Positions 19,641 through 28,033 of a stretch of 64,000 bases of DNA are shown here, one piece after another. A program made the position numbers and the translations under genes. Where the stretch lies: NCBI GenBank assembly GCA_943330855.2, contig CALQJI020000014.1, positions 1 to 64,000 on the forward strand, in the 5' to 3' direction. A model generated the notes under the pieces. The model was not told the DNA's origin. It did no database searches and saw only the letters and a list, made by a program, of their open reading frames with translations. Numbering within the stretch: position 1 is the stretch's first letter; each line of letters starts with the position of its first letter. The DNA is from Klebsiella pneumoniae (GTDB lineage: Bacteria > Verrucomicrobiota > Verrucomicrobiia > Limisphaerales > SXTU01).

Positions 19641-22469
19641 TCAGAAGACAGTCAGGAACTCGTTCGCGTTGAACAGCGCGCGGCATAAGGCGGGCAGGCC
19701 GTGCGCTTGCACCAGCTTCACACTCGCAGCGAGTTCCTCCGCTGCTGGCTCGCGCGTGAAGATGAGTTGGAAGGCGCGCTTCACCTGAGCATCCGTCCCC
19801 TGCCCCCCCTCACGCTCGACGCGTTCAGCGAAGAACTGCGCCTGCTGCACGGCGAAGGGGCTATTCAACAAGTTCAGCGCCTGCAACGGCGTTGTGCTGC
19901 TCGTGCGCTTCGGCGTGACCTGCCCTGCGTCCGGGCAGTCGAACGCGCCGAAGGTGTTGTCCAACTCCGTGCGCGGCTTGGCCTGATAGACCAGGCGGCG
20001 AAACTCCGCCGGGCCGAAGTCCGCGCGTGAGTTGTAAACCTTCACGTAATTGCCGTTCGCCTCGAAGAGGTCGAAGCCCGGCCCGCCCATCGTGCGGTCG
20101 AGCTTGCCGCTGACGGCGAGCATCGAATCGCGGAGCGGCTCGGCTTCGAGGCGGCGCGCGGGGAAGTGCCAGAGGAGGCGGTTGCCACTGTCCAGTGTGG
20201 GGGCGCGTGCAAGAGTTGAACTCTTCAACCCTTCAACCAAACCGCCTTGCCGAAACGCCCCACTCGTCAGAATCAGCCGGTGTATGTGCTTCAACTTCCA
20301 ACCGCTCGACACCAGCTCGCTCGCCAGCCAGTCCAGCAACTCCGGGTGCGAGGGACGCCCGCCGTTCAAGCCAAAATCGCTCGGCGTATCCACCAAGCCG
20401 GTGCCGAAGTGGTAATGCCACAGCCGGTTCACGATGACCCGTGCGGTGAGCGGATGCTCCGGTGAGCCAAGCCACTTCGCGAGCGCGAGACGCCGCTCTT
20501 GGTCGGAAGCGTCCCCGGCCAGCGAAAGCTTCGGCCCGAACGAGGCCAGTGCCCCCGGCGCTATCTTCTCGCGCGGCTGCATCGGGTCGCCGCGATGCAT
20601 GCGGAACGTGTCGCTGGGCTTCACGAACCGGCCGGCATAAACCATCGGGAAGGTGCTCGCCGCGGTGAGGTCCGCCTCCAGCTTCTTACGCACGACGAGT
20701 AGTTCCGCGAGCTGCGCGGCATCGGCGGGTGGCAGCCCCTCCGCCGAGTAGGTGATGCCGCCCGGTGCCTTCGTGCTGAACGCGAGCCGGTCGTCCGAGC
20801 TTGCCACCGGCTGCCATGTCGCGCCGTCGCGCGAGACCTCGATGCGGTAGCGCGTGGCGAGGCGGTCGTTGTAGCGCGGCACGTTGTCGCGGTCGCGGCT
20901 CCACGCGACGCGGTCAATCATCTCGGCCTTCGCGAACTCGAGTTGCACCCAGCCCTTGCCGCGCTCGTTGGAAATCCAGCTCCGCTCGTTGCCGTATTGG
21001 CCGTCGTTGACGTGCTCCAGCTTGTGAATCGCGTAGCCCGGCAGCGTGCTGGAGGCGGTGGCCTTCGCGCCAGCGGTGGCCAGCGCCACGTTGCGCGGTG
21101 TGGCCTCGGCAGTGAACACCTCCAACTCGTCAACGCACGGCTCAAGCTGCGTTGTCTCGGCGATGGTGAACCGCAGGAACTTCGCCGTGACTGGGGCGAA
21201 GCGTTCGAGGTTCAAGCCGCGCGTGACCGGCGGACGACGGCTGACGGACGCGTTCGTGCTCGTCTGCGCGCGTGGTTCAAAGCGTTCCAACTGGCGCGTG
21301 ACAAGCGCGAGCTGCGCTTTCAAAGCATCCGCCTTCGCCGTCAGCTCGGCGTAATTCGCTGGCTTCACCGCGCGTTCGCCGTGCTGCACGCCCGCGAAGC
21401 ACGCGACCACCGCGTAGTAGTCCGTCATCGCGATGGGGTCGAACTTGTGGTTGTGGCAGCGCGCGCAGTGGAGCGTGAGGCCGAGGAACGCGCTCGCGGT
21501 CGTGGCGGCGAAGTCGTTCAAGTCCTCCGCGCGCTGGTTCGCCGTGAGCACCGGGTCGGGGGACTTCACGATGTCCGTCGAGCCACCGACGATGAAGCCC
21601 GTGGCCGCGTCCACACCGAACGCGTCACCGGCAAGCTGCTCGGCGATGAAGCGGTCGTAAGGCATGTCGCTGTTGAAGGCGCGGATGACCCAGTCGCGGT
21701 AAGGCCAGGCGTTCTTGCGCGTGCCGTTAGTCTCGTAGCCATTGCTCTCCGCGAAGCGCACCACGTCCAGCCAGTGGCGGCCCCAGCGCTCGCCGAAGTG
21801 CGGCGAGGCGAGCAGGCGGTCAACGAGCTTGCCGATTGCCGATGGCCGATGGCCGATTTGGAACTCGCGCTCGAACGCCGCGACTTCCTCCGGCGTTGGC
21901 GGCAGGCCGATGGTGGTGAAGTAGAGCCGCCGGATGAGCGTGCGCGCGTCGGCGGGAGAGGAGAAGGCGAGTCCCTTCTCCGCGAGCTTCGCAGTAAGGA
22001 ACGCATCGATGGGGTGACCGACCGCTGACCGCTGACCGCTGACCGCTCTCACCGGCTGCCACGCCCAGTGCTTCGCGGACGTGCCAGAGCCGTCCTCCGG
22101 CCACTTCGCCCCTTGGTCAATCCACGCGCGGAGCAGGCTGATTTGCTCGGTGGAGAGCCGTTCGCCTTTCGGCGGCATCAACAGGTCTTTGTCCAAACCA
22201 GCAACGAAACGAATGAGCGGACTCTCCGCGCTCTGGCCAGGTAGGATGTCCGGCGCGTGCGAGTCGCCGCCCTTGAGCGCGTCGGCTTTCCGGTCGAGCC
22301 GGAGCTGGCCCTTTTGCTTCTCGGGGCCGTGGCAGGAGTAACAGTGCCGGGCGAAGAGCGGCTGAACATCGCGCGCAAAATCCACCGGGCGCGGGGCGGC
22401 AGGCGGCAGCTCGGCAGCGACGGCGGTCCAGCTCGCGGCGACAAAGACAATGAGGCGGCACAAGTTCAT
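19641..22469 (-). CDS. PSD1 and planctomycete-cytochrome domain protein with discoidin-like region
   Basis: 942 residues with a signal peptide (MNLCRLIVFVAASWTAVAA). The cytochrome domain has CYSCH at residues 43-47 and LLMPPKGERLS after it. DUF1549 starts at HPIDAFLTAKL, with TLIRRLYFTTIGLPPTPEEV and the second CxxCH in HCARCHNHKFDPI. The central region resembles an F5/8C (discoidin) carbohydrate-binding fold: ATASSTLPGYAIHKLEHVND, GKGWVQLEFAKAEMIDRVAW, RYRIEVSRDGATWQPV. DUF1553 closes the protein (RVIVNRLWHYHFGTGLVDTP, PSHPELLDWLASEL, NANEFLTVF). The discoidin-like part hints at a polysaccharide target; this is an inference. Three repeat arrays at 22024-22044, 21831-21858 and 20223-20238 correspond in protein position to those in the first PSD1 gene. 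Confidence 0.93.
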   Translation of the reverse strand: MNLCRLIVFVAASWTAVAAELPPAAPRPVDFARDVQPLFARHCYSCHGPEKQKGQLRLDRKADALKGGDSHAPDILPGQSAESPLIRFVAGLDKDLLMPPKGERLSTEQISLLRAWIDQGAKWPEDGSGTSAKHWAWQPVRAVSGQRSAVGHPIDAFLTAKLAEKGLAFSSPADARTLIRRLYFTTIGLPPTPEEVAAFEREFQIGHRPSAIGKLVDRLLASPHFGERWGRHWLDVVRFAESNGYETNGTRKNAWPYRDWVIRAFNSDMPYDRFIAEQLAGDAFGVDAATGFIVGGSTDIVKSPDPVLTANQRAEDLNDFAATTASAFLGLTLHCARCHNHKFDPIAMTDYYAVVACFAGVQHGERAVKPANYAELTAKADALKAQLALVTRQLERFEPRAQTSTNASVSRRPPVTRGLNLERFAPVTAKFLRFTIAETTQLEPCVDELEVFTAEATPRNVALATAGAKATASSTLPGYAIHKLEHVNDGQYGNERSWISNERGKGWVQLEFAKAEMIDRVAWSRDRDNVPRYNDRLATRYRIEVSRDGATWQPVASSDDRLAFSTKAPGGITYSAEGLPPADAAQLAELLVVRKKLEADLTAASTFPMVYAGRFVKPSDTFRMHRGDPMQPREKIAPGALASFGPKLSLAGDASDQERRLALAKWLGSPEHPLTARVIVNRLWHYHFGTGLVDTPSDFGLNGGRPSHPELLDWLASELVSSGWKLKHIHRLILTSGAFRQGGLVEGLKSSTLARAPTLDSGNRLLWHFPARRLEAEPLRDSMLAVSGKLDRTMGGPGFDLFEANGNYVKVYNSRADFGPAEFRRLVYQAKPRTELDNTFGAFDCPDAGQVTPKRTSSTTPLQALNLLNSPFAVQQAQFFAERVEREGGQGTDAQVKRAFQLIFTREPAAEELAASVKLVQAHGLPALCRALFNANEFLTVF
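20223..20238. repeat. CTTCAACC octamer pair in PSD1 gene 2 (site 3)
   Basis: Two perfect octamers, flanked by a partly inverted GTTGAACT (20216-20223). On the coding strand they give GLVEGLKSS, between SGAFRQ and SGNRLLW, the same DUF1553 position that holds an octamer array of different sequence in PSD1 gene 1. Confidence 0.8.
21831..21858. repeat. AATCGGC heptamer array in PSD1 gene 2 (site 2)
   Basis: On the plus strand four heptamers (GCCGATT, GCCGATG, GCCGATG, GCCGATT), the complement of the AATCGGC array at 9530-9555. It encodes FQIGHRPSAIGKL at the homologous protein position. Confidence 0.95.
22024..22044. repeat. GGTCAGC heptamer array in PSD1 gene 2 (site 1)
   Basis: Three perfect copies of GCTGACC (complement of GGTCAGC), with partial copies on both sides. 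It encodes AVSGQRSAVG immediately before HPIDAF, matching site 1 of the paralogue. Confidence 0.95.
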
Positions 22470-22597
22470 TCAGCGACGGCGTTTCGACGGCAGTGTGCAA
22501 CGCGGGCGTCAACCGGGGGAGAAGAATTTTCCGCCAAACGCGGATCGCGCCGCAATTCAACTTGCTGCATCCACCCGCCTTCCCTACACCAAGGCCC

Positions 22598-23836
22598 ATG
22601 AACTCCCCCCTGCGCTGGCTTCAGCTCTTCCTCGGCATTCTTGCCCTCACGCCAGCAGCGGGCCACGCGCAGGTGGACCCGGAGAAGCGGCAGCTCTTCC
22701 AGGTCGGCTACAACCAGTCGCTCCAAGGGCTGGGGCCCATTGCGGCGTATGCGTATTACTATCTGAACGTGCCCGACTGGCCGCGCGCGGGGCAGACGCT
22801 GCGGCTGGCGGTCGCGCCCGTGTATCTGGACGGGGAGCTGGCGTTCCGCGAGGCGCTCGGACCGCACACGGATTTGGCGTTCGGCGCGGCGGGCGGCGGG
22901 TTCGCGAACAGCCACTCGGAAGTGCGCGGCGGGCGCTTCCTCAAGGACGAGTCGTTCAACGGGCACGGCGGCGAGGTGAGCGCGAGTGTTTATCATCGCT
23001 TCAATCCCGGCGCGCAAATCCCTCTCAACGGCATCGTGCGCGCCGGCTTTCATCATACTCAATACGACCGAAGCAGCCGCACGGCAGGCGCCTTCGCACT
23101 CCCGGCGGACACCAGTTCGCTGCGGCTGCGCACGGGGCTGCGCTGGGGCGGACGCGAGCCCTTGCTATCGCCAAGCGTGGCGATGGAGTTGTCGGCTTGG
23201 CACGAGGGGGAATTCCGCATGAACAGCGGGAGCTACGGGCTGGCAAACGACCGCACGACCGAGGCGCAGTCGCACCTTTTTTGGTCGCGCGCATTGCTGG
23301 CTTACACGGTGCCGGAGCGCGAGGATTACTTCTCGGTGAGCGTAACAGCAGGCACGAGCTTAAACGCGGACCGCATGGGCGGTTACAAGCTGGGCGCAGC
23401 GCTGCCGTTGGCGGCGGAATTTCCGTTGAGCCTGCCGGGCTACTACTTTCAGGAAATCACCGCGCGGCAGTTCGTGTTGCTGGGCGGGCTTTACAGGATG
23501 CCGCTGGACGCGCAACAGCGCTGGAGCCTGACGGGTTTCGCGACGACGGCGGTGGTGGATTACGTGGGCGGCATAGGGCAGCCGGGCGACTGGCATACCG
23601 GCGTGGGCGGCGGGCTGGGTTACGCCTCCGCCGACCGAGCGTTAGAAATCACGCTGGGCTACGCGTATGGCGTGGACGCGTTGCGCAGTGCCGGGCGCGG
23701 CGCGCACACGGTGGGGCTGATCGCGCAATACGACCTCGAAGCGCGGCGGACCCGGAAGAAATCGGCGGACCCGGAGGTGGGGCCGGAGAAATCGCGCGGC
23801 CTGCAACGGTTGTTTCGCGGCGTGTTCGGGGATTGA
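22598..23836 (+). CDS. Predicted outer-membrane beta-barrel or surface-exposed protein of unknown function
   Basis: 412 residues from ATG 22598 (MNSPLRWLQLFLGILALTPA, then GHAQV), chosen for its signal peptide; the frame is open upstream to 22493. The mature part is a long series of amphipathic beta-strands with alternating aromatic and small residues (AYAYYYLNVPDW, LRLAVAPVYLDG, SASVYHRFNPGA, AGFHHTQYDRS, MELSAWHEGEFRMNSGSYGL, ALEITLGYAYGVDALRS), ending in a basic tail (RRTRKKSADPEVGPEKSRGL). The pattern fits a barrel, although the C-terminus is not the usual aromatic last strand. No family recognised. It stands between two genes of the opposite strand. Confidence 0.75.
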   Translation: MNSPLRWLQLFLGILALTPAAGHAQVDPEKRQLFQVGYNQSLQGLGPIAAYAYYYLNVPDWPRAGQTLRLAVAPVYLDGELAFREALGPHTDLAFGAAGGGFANSHSEVRGGRFLKDESFNGHGGEVSASVYHRFNPGAQIPLNGIVRAGFHHTQYDRSSRTAGAFALPADTSSLRLRTGLRWGGREPLLSPSVAMELSAWHEGEFRMNSGSYGLANDRTTEAQSHLFWSRALLAYTVPEREDYFSVSVTAGTSLNADRMGGYKLGAALPLAAEFPLSLPGYYFQEITARQFVLLGGLYRMPLDAQQRWSLTGFATTAVVDYVGGIGQPGDWHTGVGGGLGYASADRALEITLGYAYGVDALRSAGRGAHTVGLIAQYDLEARRTRKKSADPEVGPEKSRGLQRLFRGVFGD

Positions 23837-23865
23837 GCGTGGTAAGCAGCAACCCTGCAAATTGA

Positions 23866-25302
23866 TCACGCCTGCGGCGGAGACTGCCCGCCGCCCATCG
23901 TCTTCTGGAACTTTGTCCGCTGCATCTCTCCCCAGCCGCGTTTGCCGGTGAGGAATTGCCAGATGCCTTCCAAGCGCCAGAGGTTGTTGAGCTGCCGGTA
24001 GCCGAAGTTCTCCAGCACGGCGCTCATCGCCAGCAGCGCGAGGTCGCGCGCGCGGGTGGTGCGCGTGACCATCATCTCGAGTAGCAACGCGCTCGCGCTG
24101 AGGAAGACGCCGTAGGTGAAGGTCAGCGCCAGCCACGCGAGGAAGAAATCCCACGTCACCTGGTTCATCCAAAATGAAACCGGCACGAGCAGCAGGCCGG
24201 TGAGTTCGATGACGGGGCCGAGGATGTCGAAGAGGAAGAAGTAGCCCATGCCCAGCGTGCCGGCGGGGCCATACTTGGGGTTGAAAACCATCGCGCGGTG
24301 TTTGGTGAGGGCCTGCATCATGCCGCGCTGCCAGCGGGTGCGCTGCCGGCGCAGGATGCCCAGCGTCTCCGGTGCCTGCGTCCAGCACACCGAATCGGCG
24401 GCGTAGCGCATCTGGTATTTCTGCCCGTGCTCGCGGAAATGACGGTGGAGCTTCACGACGATTTCCATGTCCTCGCCCACGGTGTCGTGGCTGTAGCCGC
24501 CGACTTGAATGGCGGCGCTGCGTTTGAAGAGGCCGAACGCGCCGGAGATGATGAGCATCGCACCCAGCCGGCTCCACGCCAGTCGCGCGATGAGGAAGGC
24601 GCGGATGTATTCGATGCTCTGCAACAGGGCGAGCGGGCGGGTGGGCAACGCAATCTCGACGACTTGCCCGGAGCGCACGGTGCAGCCGTTGACGATGCAA
24701 ATGCGCCCGCCGACCGCGACCATCTCCTCCGGCTCCTCGATGAAGGGACGCATCAGTTGCAGCAACGAGTCGTGGTCGAGGAGCGAATCGGCGTCCACAG
24801 CGCAGAAGAGCGGGAAGCGGGAGAGGTTGATGCCGGCGTTGAGCGCGTCGGATTTGCCGCCATTGGCCTTGTCCACCACGAGCAGGCGCGGATGACGCGG
24901 GCTGCCATAGAGGGCGCGGATTTCCTGGTGCGGCACGGCCGGGTGCCAGACGCGTTCGATTTGCTTCAAGCCCAGCGCCTCGATGAGCACGGCCAACGTG
25001 CGGTCCTTCGATCCGTCGTTGATGACGATGACCTCGAAGTCCGGGTAGTGCAGCGCCAGCATCGAGCGGACATTTTCAACGATGGTTTCCTCCTCGTTGT
25101 AAGCCGGCACGAGGATGGAGATGGGCAGGGCCACGCCGCTGGTGAGCATCCACCACGGGTCGGTGCGCGAGGCGCGGCGGCGGTGCTGGCGCAGCTCGCG
25201 GAAGGCGACAACGAGCTGCACGAGATAGATGACGCTCTGCACCAATAGCAGCGCGAGCAAGCAGCCGTTGATGAACTTCACGAGGGTCCAGAGGAGCGTC
25301 AT
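23866..25302 (-). CDS. Processive family 2 glycosyltransferase, membrane-bound
   Basis: 478 residues from MTLLWTLVKF (25302); nine further in-frame residues to 25329 are encoded by a heptamer array and are less likely. An N-terminal membrane helix is followed by a GT2 catalytic domain: ISILVPAYNEEETIVENV, VIVINDGSKDRT, KANGGKSDALNAGI, the DxD motif VDADS, HDTVGEDMEI and the QxxRW motif QRTRW. Several C-terminal membrane helices follow. This set is seen in processive enzymes such as cellulose, hyaluronan and poly-GlcNAc synthases, which use UDP-sugars and export the polymer. The product is unknown. A HEAT-repeat membrane protein is encoded just upstream on the same strand. Confidence 0.9.
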   Translation of the reverse strand: MTLLWTLVKFINGCLLALLLVQSVIYLVQLVVAFRELRQHRRRASRTDPWWMLTSGVALPISILVPAYNEEETIVENVRSMLALHYPDFEVIVINDGSKDRTLAVLIEALGLKQIERVWHPAVPHQEIRALYGSPRHPRLLVVDKANGGKSDALNAGINLSRFPLFCAVDADSLLDHDSLLQLMRPFIEEPEEMVAVGGRICIVNGCTVRSGQVVEIALPTRPLALLQSIEYIRAFLIARLAWSRLGAMLIISGAFGLFKRSAAIQVGGYSHDTVGEDMEIVVKLHRHFREHGQKYQMRYAADSVCWTQAPETLGILRRQRTRWQRGMMQALTKHRAMVFNPKYGPAGTLGMGYFFLFDILGPVIELTGLLLVPVSFWMNQVTWDFFLAWLALTFTYGVFLSASALLLEMMVTRTTRARDLALLAMSAVLENFGYRQLNNLWRLEGIWQFLTGKRGWGEMQRTKFQKTMGGGQSPPQA

Positions 25303-25310
25303 GGGGACAA

Positions 25311-25338
25311 GGCAAACGGCAAATGGCAAACGGCAAAC
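25311..25338. repeat. GGCAAAC heptamer array at the start of the glycosyltransferase gene
   Basis: Four heptamers GGCAAAC, GGCAAAT, GGCAAAC, GGCAAAC. In the minus direction they read GTTTGCC and could encode the first residues if translation began at 25329. A pyrimidine-only run follows at 25373-25399. Confidence 0.9.
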
Positions 25339-25408
25339 GGAGGGAACCCGATGTCCGGCGAGCTAGTCAGGACACCTTTTCCTTTTTTCTTTTTCCTTTT
25401 GCCTTGGT

Positions 25409-26548
25409 TCACACCGCCACCCCTTTCTCCCGCAACAGCCCGCTCGCCATGTCCGCCGCGCGCGCGGAGGGGCCGCGGGCAGCCTGACGCAAGCTTTCTC
25501 CTCCGGCCTCGCCCAGCTTGAACAACGCCTCCGCCGCGTGGAAGCGCACCCACCAGTGCTCGTCGTGCAGGAGACTGGACAGGCGCGGAATCGCATCCGG
25601 CGAGCCGAGCTGGCTGGCGCACTGCGCGGCCTGCGCACGGACTTCCCAGATCGGGTCCTCCAGCGCGGCGAGGATGGCGTCCAGCGAGCGCGGGTCCACC
25701 AACACACTCAACGCCTGCATCACGGCAAGGCGCAGCGCGACCGAGGCGTTCGCGGGTTGGTCCCGCTCGGCGTAGGCGCGGCCACGGCGGGCTTTGTGCT
25801 CGTGAATGGTTCCGCCCCCGCCGGCTTTCCGTTCGGGCGTCTGAAAGAGACTCAACAGCGCAGGCACAGCGCGAGGGTCACCAATGTGCCCCAACGCATC
25901 GGCGGCGAGCATCTGCACCGACACCGGCACATCGCTCTCCAGCACGGCCATCAACTCCGGCACCGCGCCGGTTCCCAGTGAACGAAAAATCTCCTGCACG
26001 CCCAGCGAGTGCGTGGCGTCCACGACCGCGAGCCGCGCGACGAGGCCCGCGACGGACTGCACTGCTTGCAAGCGGACGAGGGCGCGGGCGGCTTCCAGGC
26101 GGACCTCGACCTGCGGATCATCGAGCGCGCGTTCGAGGGCGCCGATGACCTGCGATTCCTTGAACCAACCCAACACGGCCGCGGCATCCGCACGCTTCCA
26201 CGGCTTGCGCGATTGAAGCTGCGCCATGCAACGGTCGCGCAAGCCCATCTCGCGCATGAGATGGACAATCTTCTCTGCGAAGTCGCCGCGCACCTTGGGC
26301 AACAGCCCGGCGAAGAGCTGCACGAGCAAACGCTGGTCTTCGGGCTTAAGCTGGGCCTTGAAGGCGGGCAGGAACTGCGGCTCCTCGAGGTATTCCAGCG
26401 CGAGGTTCATCAGCGATTCGCGGCGGGCGGCATCGCGCCGAGATTGGCGGTTGCGGATGGACTGCTTGACCACGAGGCCCAGCAGGAGTGCCAGCGCGGC
26501 ACCCGCCAGCACGAGCGAAACCCAATGGATTAGGGTGTAAAAGCCCAT
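25409..26548 (-). CDS. HEAT-repeat protein with N-terminal membrane anchor
   Basis: 379 residues. An N-terminal membrane segment (LIHWVSLVLAGAALALLLGL) is followed by helical repeats of the HEAT type: ALERALDDPQVEVRLEAARA, ELMAVLESDVPVSVQMLAAD, ALGHIGDPRAVPALLSLF, ILAALEDPIWEVRAQAAQCA, LSSLLHDEHWWVRFHAAEAL. HEAT repeats mediate protein contacts. The gene lies 106 nt upstream of the GT2 gene on the same strand, so it may be a scaffold or regulator of the glycosyltransferase; this is inferred from position only. Region 26549-26876 downstream of the divergent gap has no gene, only a palindrome. Confidence 0.87.
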   Translation of the reverse strand: MGFYTLIHWVSLVLAGAALALLLGLVVKQSIRNRQSRRDAARRESLMNLALEYLEEPQFLPAFKAQLKPEDQRLLVQLFAGLLPKVRGDFAEKIVHLMREMGLRDRCMAQLQSRKPWKRADAAAVLGWFKESQVIGALERALDDPQVEVRLEAARALVRLQAVQSVAGLVARLAVVDATHSLGVQEIFRSLGTGAVPELMAVLESDVPVSVQMLAADALGHIGDPRAVPALLSLFQTPERKAGGGGTIHEHKARRGRAYAERDQPANASVALRLAVMQALSVLVDPRSLDAILAALEDPIWEVRAQAAQCASQLGSPDAIPRLSSLLHDEHWWVRFHAAEALFKLGEAGGESLRQAARGPSARAADMASGLLREKGVAV

Positions 26549-26611
26549 CTGGGTGCGGAGCGTAGCGAAGCATGCCGAGGGCGGGAAGAGTGACTTTGGG
26601 ACAGTGATGAG

Positions 26612-26769
26612 CCCGAACTCTGAAGTTGAGCCGCGAAAGGGCGCAAAGAAGCCAGAGGAGCCAGGCTGCGGATGGATGGATGGGCGCGGGGAAATTCCAA
26701 CCCGGTCCGGTTTCGGGTTAGAAACTTGGCTTTGCGTTCTTTCGTGGCCATTCCATTTCGGAACTCGGG
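26612..26769. repeat. Imperfect palindrome of the GCGCAAAG type
   Basis: Left arm CCCGAACTCTGAA and CCGCGAAAGGGCGCAAAG (26612-26648), right arm CTTTGCGTTCTTTCGTGG and TTCGGAACTCGGG (26730-26769). Intergenic, with no gene on either strand. Confidence 0.8.
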
Positions 26770-26876
26770 ATGAAGGCGAGCGGTCACCGCTCGTGACTAA
26801 TCACTAATTACTTCCGCGTGTGCGCGGCCCGAATGCAATCTCCACAGCAAGCGTGGACACCTGCCGCCACGGGAGA

Positions 26877-27845
26877 TTACTTCCCAGCCTTCTTGAGCAC
26901 CTCGGCCAAGGTCACTTCAGCCCCGCCGCGGCGCTTGCTCTCATCGGCGGCTTCCATGAAGGCGAAAAGCTCGATGGTCTCCTCGGGCGACACAGGCACG
27001 ATGCCGGTCTGGAAGGCTTTGATGGCTTCGACCACGAGCGGGGCGTAGCCGTCGTAAGCGCCGATGGGGGCCTCGCCCTTCTCGCCTTTGGCCAAGCCGG
27101 TGTAGCCCTTGGCCTCGCGGAAAACGCCGGTGCGCCCGCCCTTCCACTTGCCGATGACTTCGATTTTGCCGTCGGCGGTGGTGCCGCGCTTCACACTCTC
27201 GCAGCCGGTGCCCATGACGGTGAAGAGCGTCTCGCAGCCGTGGACGCCATACCAGAAGAGGTCGGGATGGGATTTCTCCAAGCTCGCTGGGCTGGTGGTC
27301 TCGGCGTAAGTCACCTTGCCGAGGGAGCCGGCGCGGACGGCTTGCGCGGCCTTGCCGTAGCGGAGGGAGGAGGAACTCCAGACGGGGACGCCGGCTTCCT
27401 TGGCGAGGCGGAAGATTTCGAGCACGTCTTTCAGGGAGCCGCCCATGGGCTTGTCGAGGAAGAGGGGTTTCTTCGCCTTGAGGACGGGGATGGCTTGGGC
27501 GAGGTGCGGGCGACCGTCCACACTTTCAATCATGACGGCGTCCACATGCTTCACCATCTCGTCAATCGAGTCGTAAATCTTCACCCCGTATTTCTCAACG
27601 AGCGTTTTGGTGAAGCCGTCCACGCGCGACGCGCTGGACTCGATGTCCGCGCTGCCGCCCTTGAAGGCCGCGACGACCCTCGCGCCAGGCACGTGGGCTT
27701 TGTTCGCGGGGTTGTTGAGGATGTCGGTGAAGGCGGGGACGTGGGAGGTGTCCAGGCCGATCATGCCGATGCGCAGCTCGGCGGCGGAGGCGGGCGACAA
27801 AACGGCGAGGAGGAGGAAGCCGAGGGCGAGGAAGGTTCGTTTCAT
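26877..27845 (-). CDS. Gfo/Idh/MocA family oxidoreductase with signal peptide
   Basis: 322 residues from ATG 27845 (MKRTFLALGFLLLAVLSPAS, then AA-E). The frame is open to 27881 but the inner start gives the export signal. A Rossmann start LRIGMIGLDTSHVPAFTDIL replaces the canonical GxGxxG with GMIGLD. Then ARVVAAFKGGSADIE, YDSIDEMVKHVDAVMIE, and LFLDKPMGG, a variant of the family's EKP motif. The C-terminal half fits the oligomerisation/substrate domain. Members are NAD(P)-dependent sugar or inositol dehydrogenases; exported forms are common in Planctomycetes and Verrucomicrobia, and their cofactor supply is unclear. Substrate unknown. Confidence 0.87.
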   Translation of the reverse strand: MKRTFLALGFLLLAVLSPASAAELRIGMIGLDTSHVPAFTDILNNPANKAHVPGARVVAAFKGGSADIESSASRVDGFTKTLVEKYGVKIYDSIDEMVKHVDAVMIESVDGRPHLAQAIPVLKAKKPLFLDKPMGGSLKDVLEIFRLAKEAGVPVWSSSSLRYGKAAQAVRAGSLGKVTYAETTSPASLEKSHPDLFWYGVHGCETLFTVMGTGCESVKRGTTADGKIEVIGKWKGGRTGVFREAKGYTGLAKGEKGEAPIGAYDGYAPLVVEAIKAFQTGIVPVSPEETIELFAFMEAADESKRRGGAEVTLAEVLKKAGK

Positions 27846-27911
27846 GGTGTGTGGGTTTTTCGGATGCCGGACTTTGACCAAGCGGACGTGGGAAAAATTC
27901 GGGTGGGGGAA

Positions 27912-27978
27912 GTGTTCAGTGTTCAGTGGAGAGACTGGCCGCGCGGTTCCGCCCTCTTAATACTGAAGACTGAACACT
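27912..27978. repeat. Mirrored GTTCAGT heptamers, intergenic
   Basis: Two heptamers GTGTTCA (27912-27925) face two inverted heptamers ACTGAAG, ACTGAAC (27962-27975) across 36 nt. Located between the oxidoreductase and the enolase-superfamily gene, where it can form a hairpin. Confidence 0.85.
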
Positions 27979-28033
27979 GGTTTCTCAACACTCCGCCTTG
28001 GAAACCCTATCCGCCCGCCCTTACACTCCGCCC

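Noticed and set aside
26553-26807. Short plus-strand frame in the gap before the oxidoreductase
   Set aside because: Lies inside an imperfect palindrome and has no recognisable protein character.
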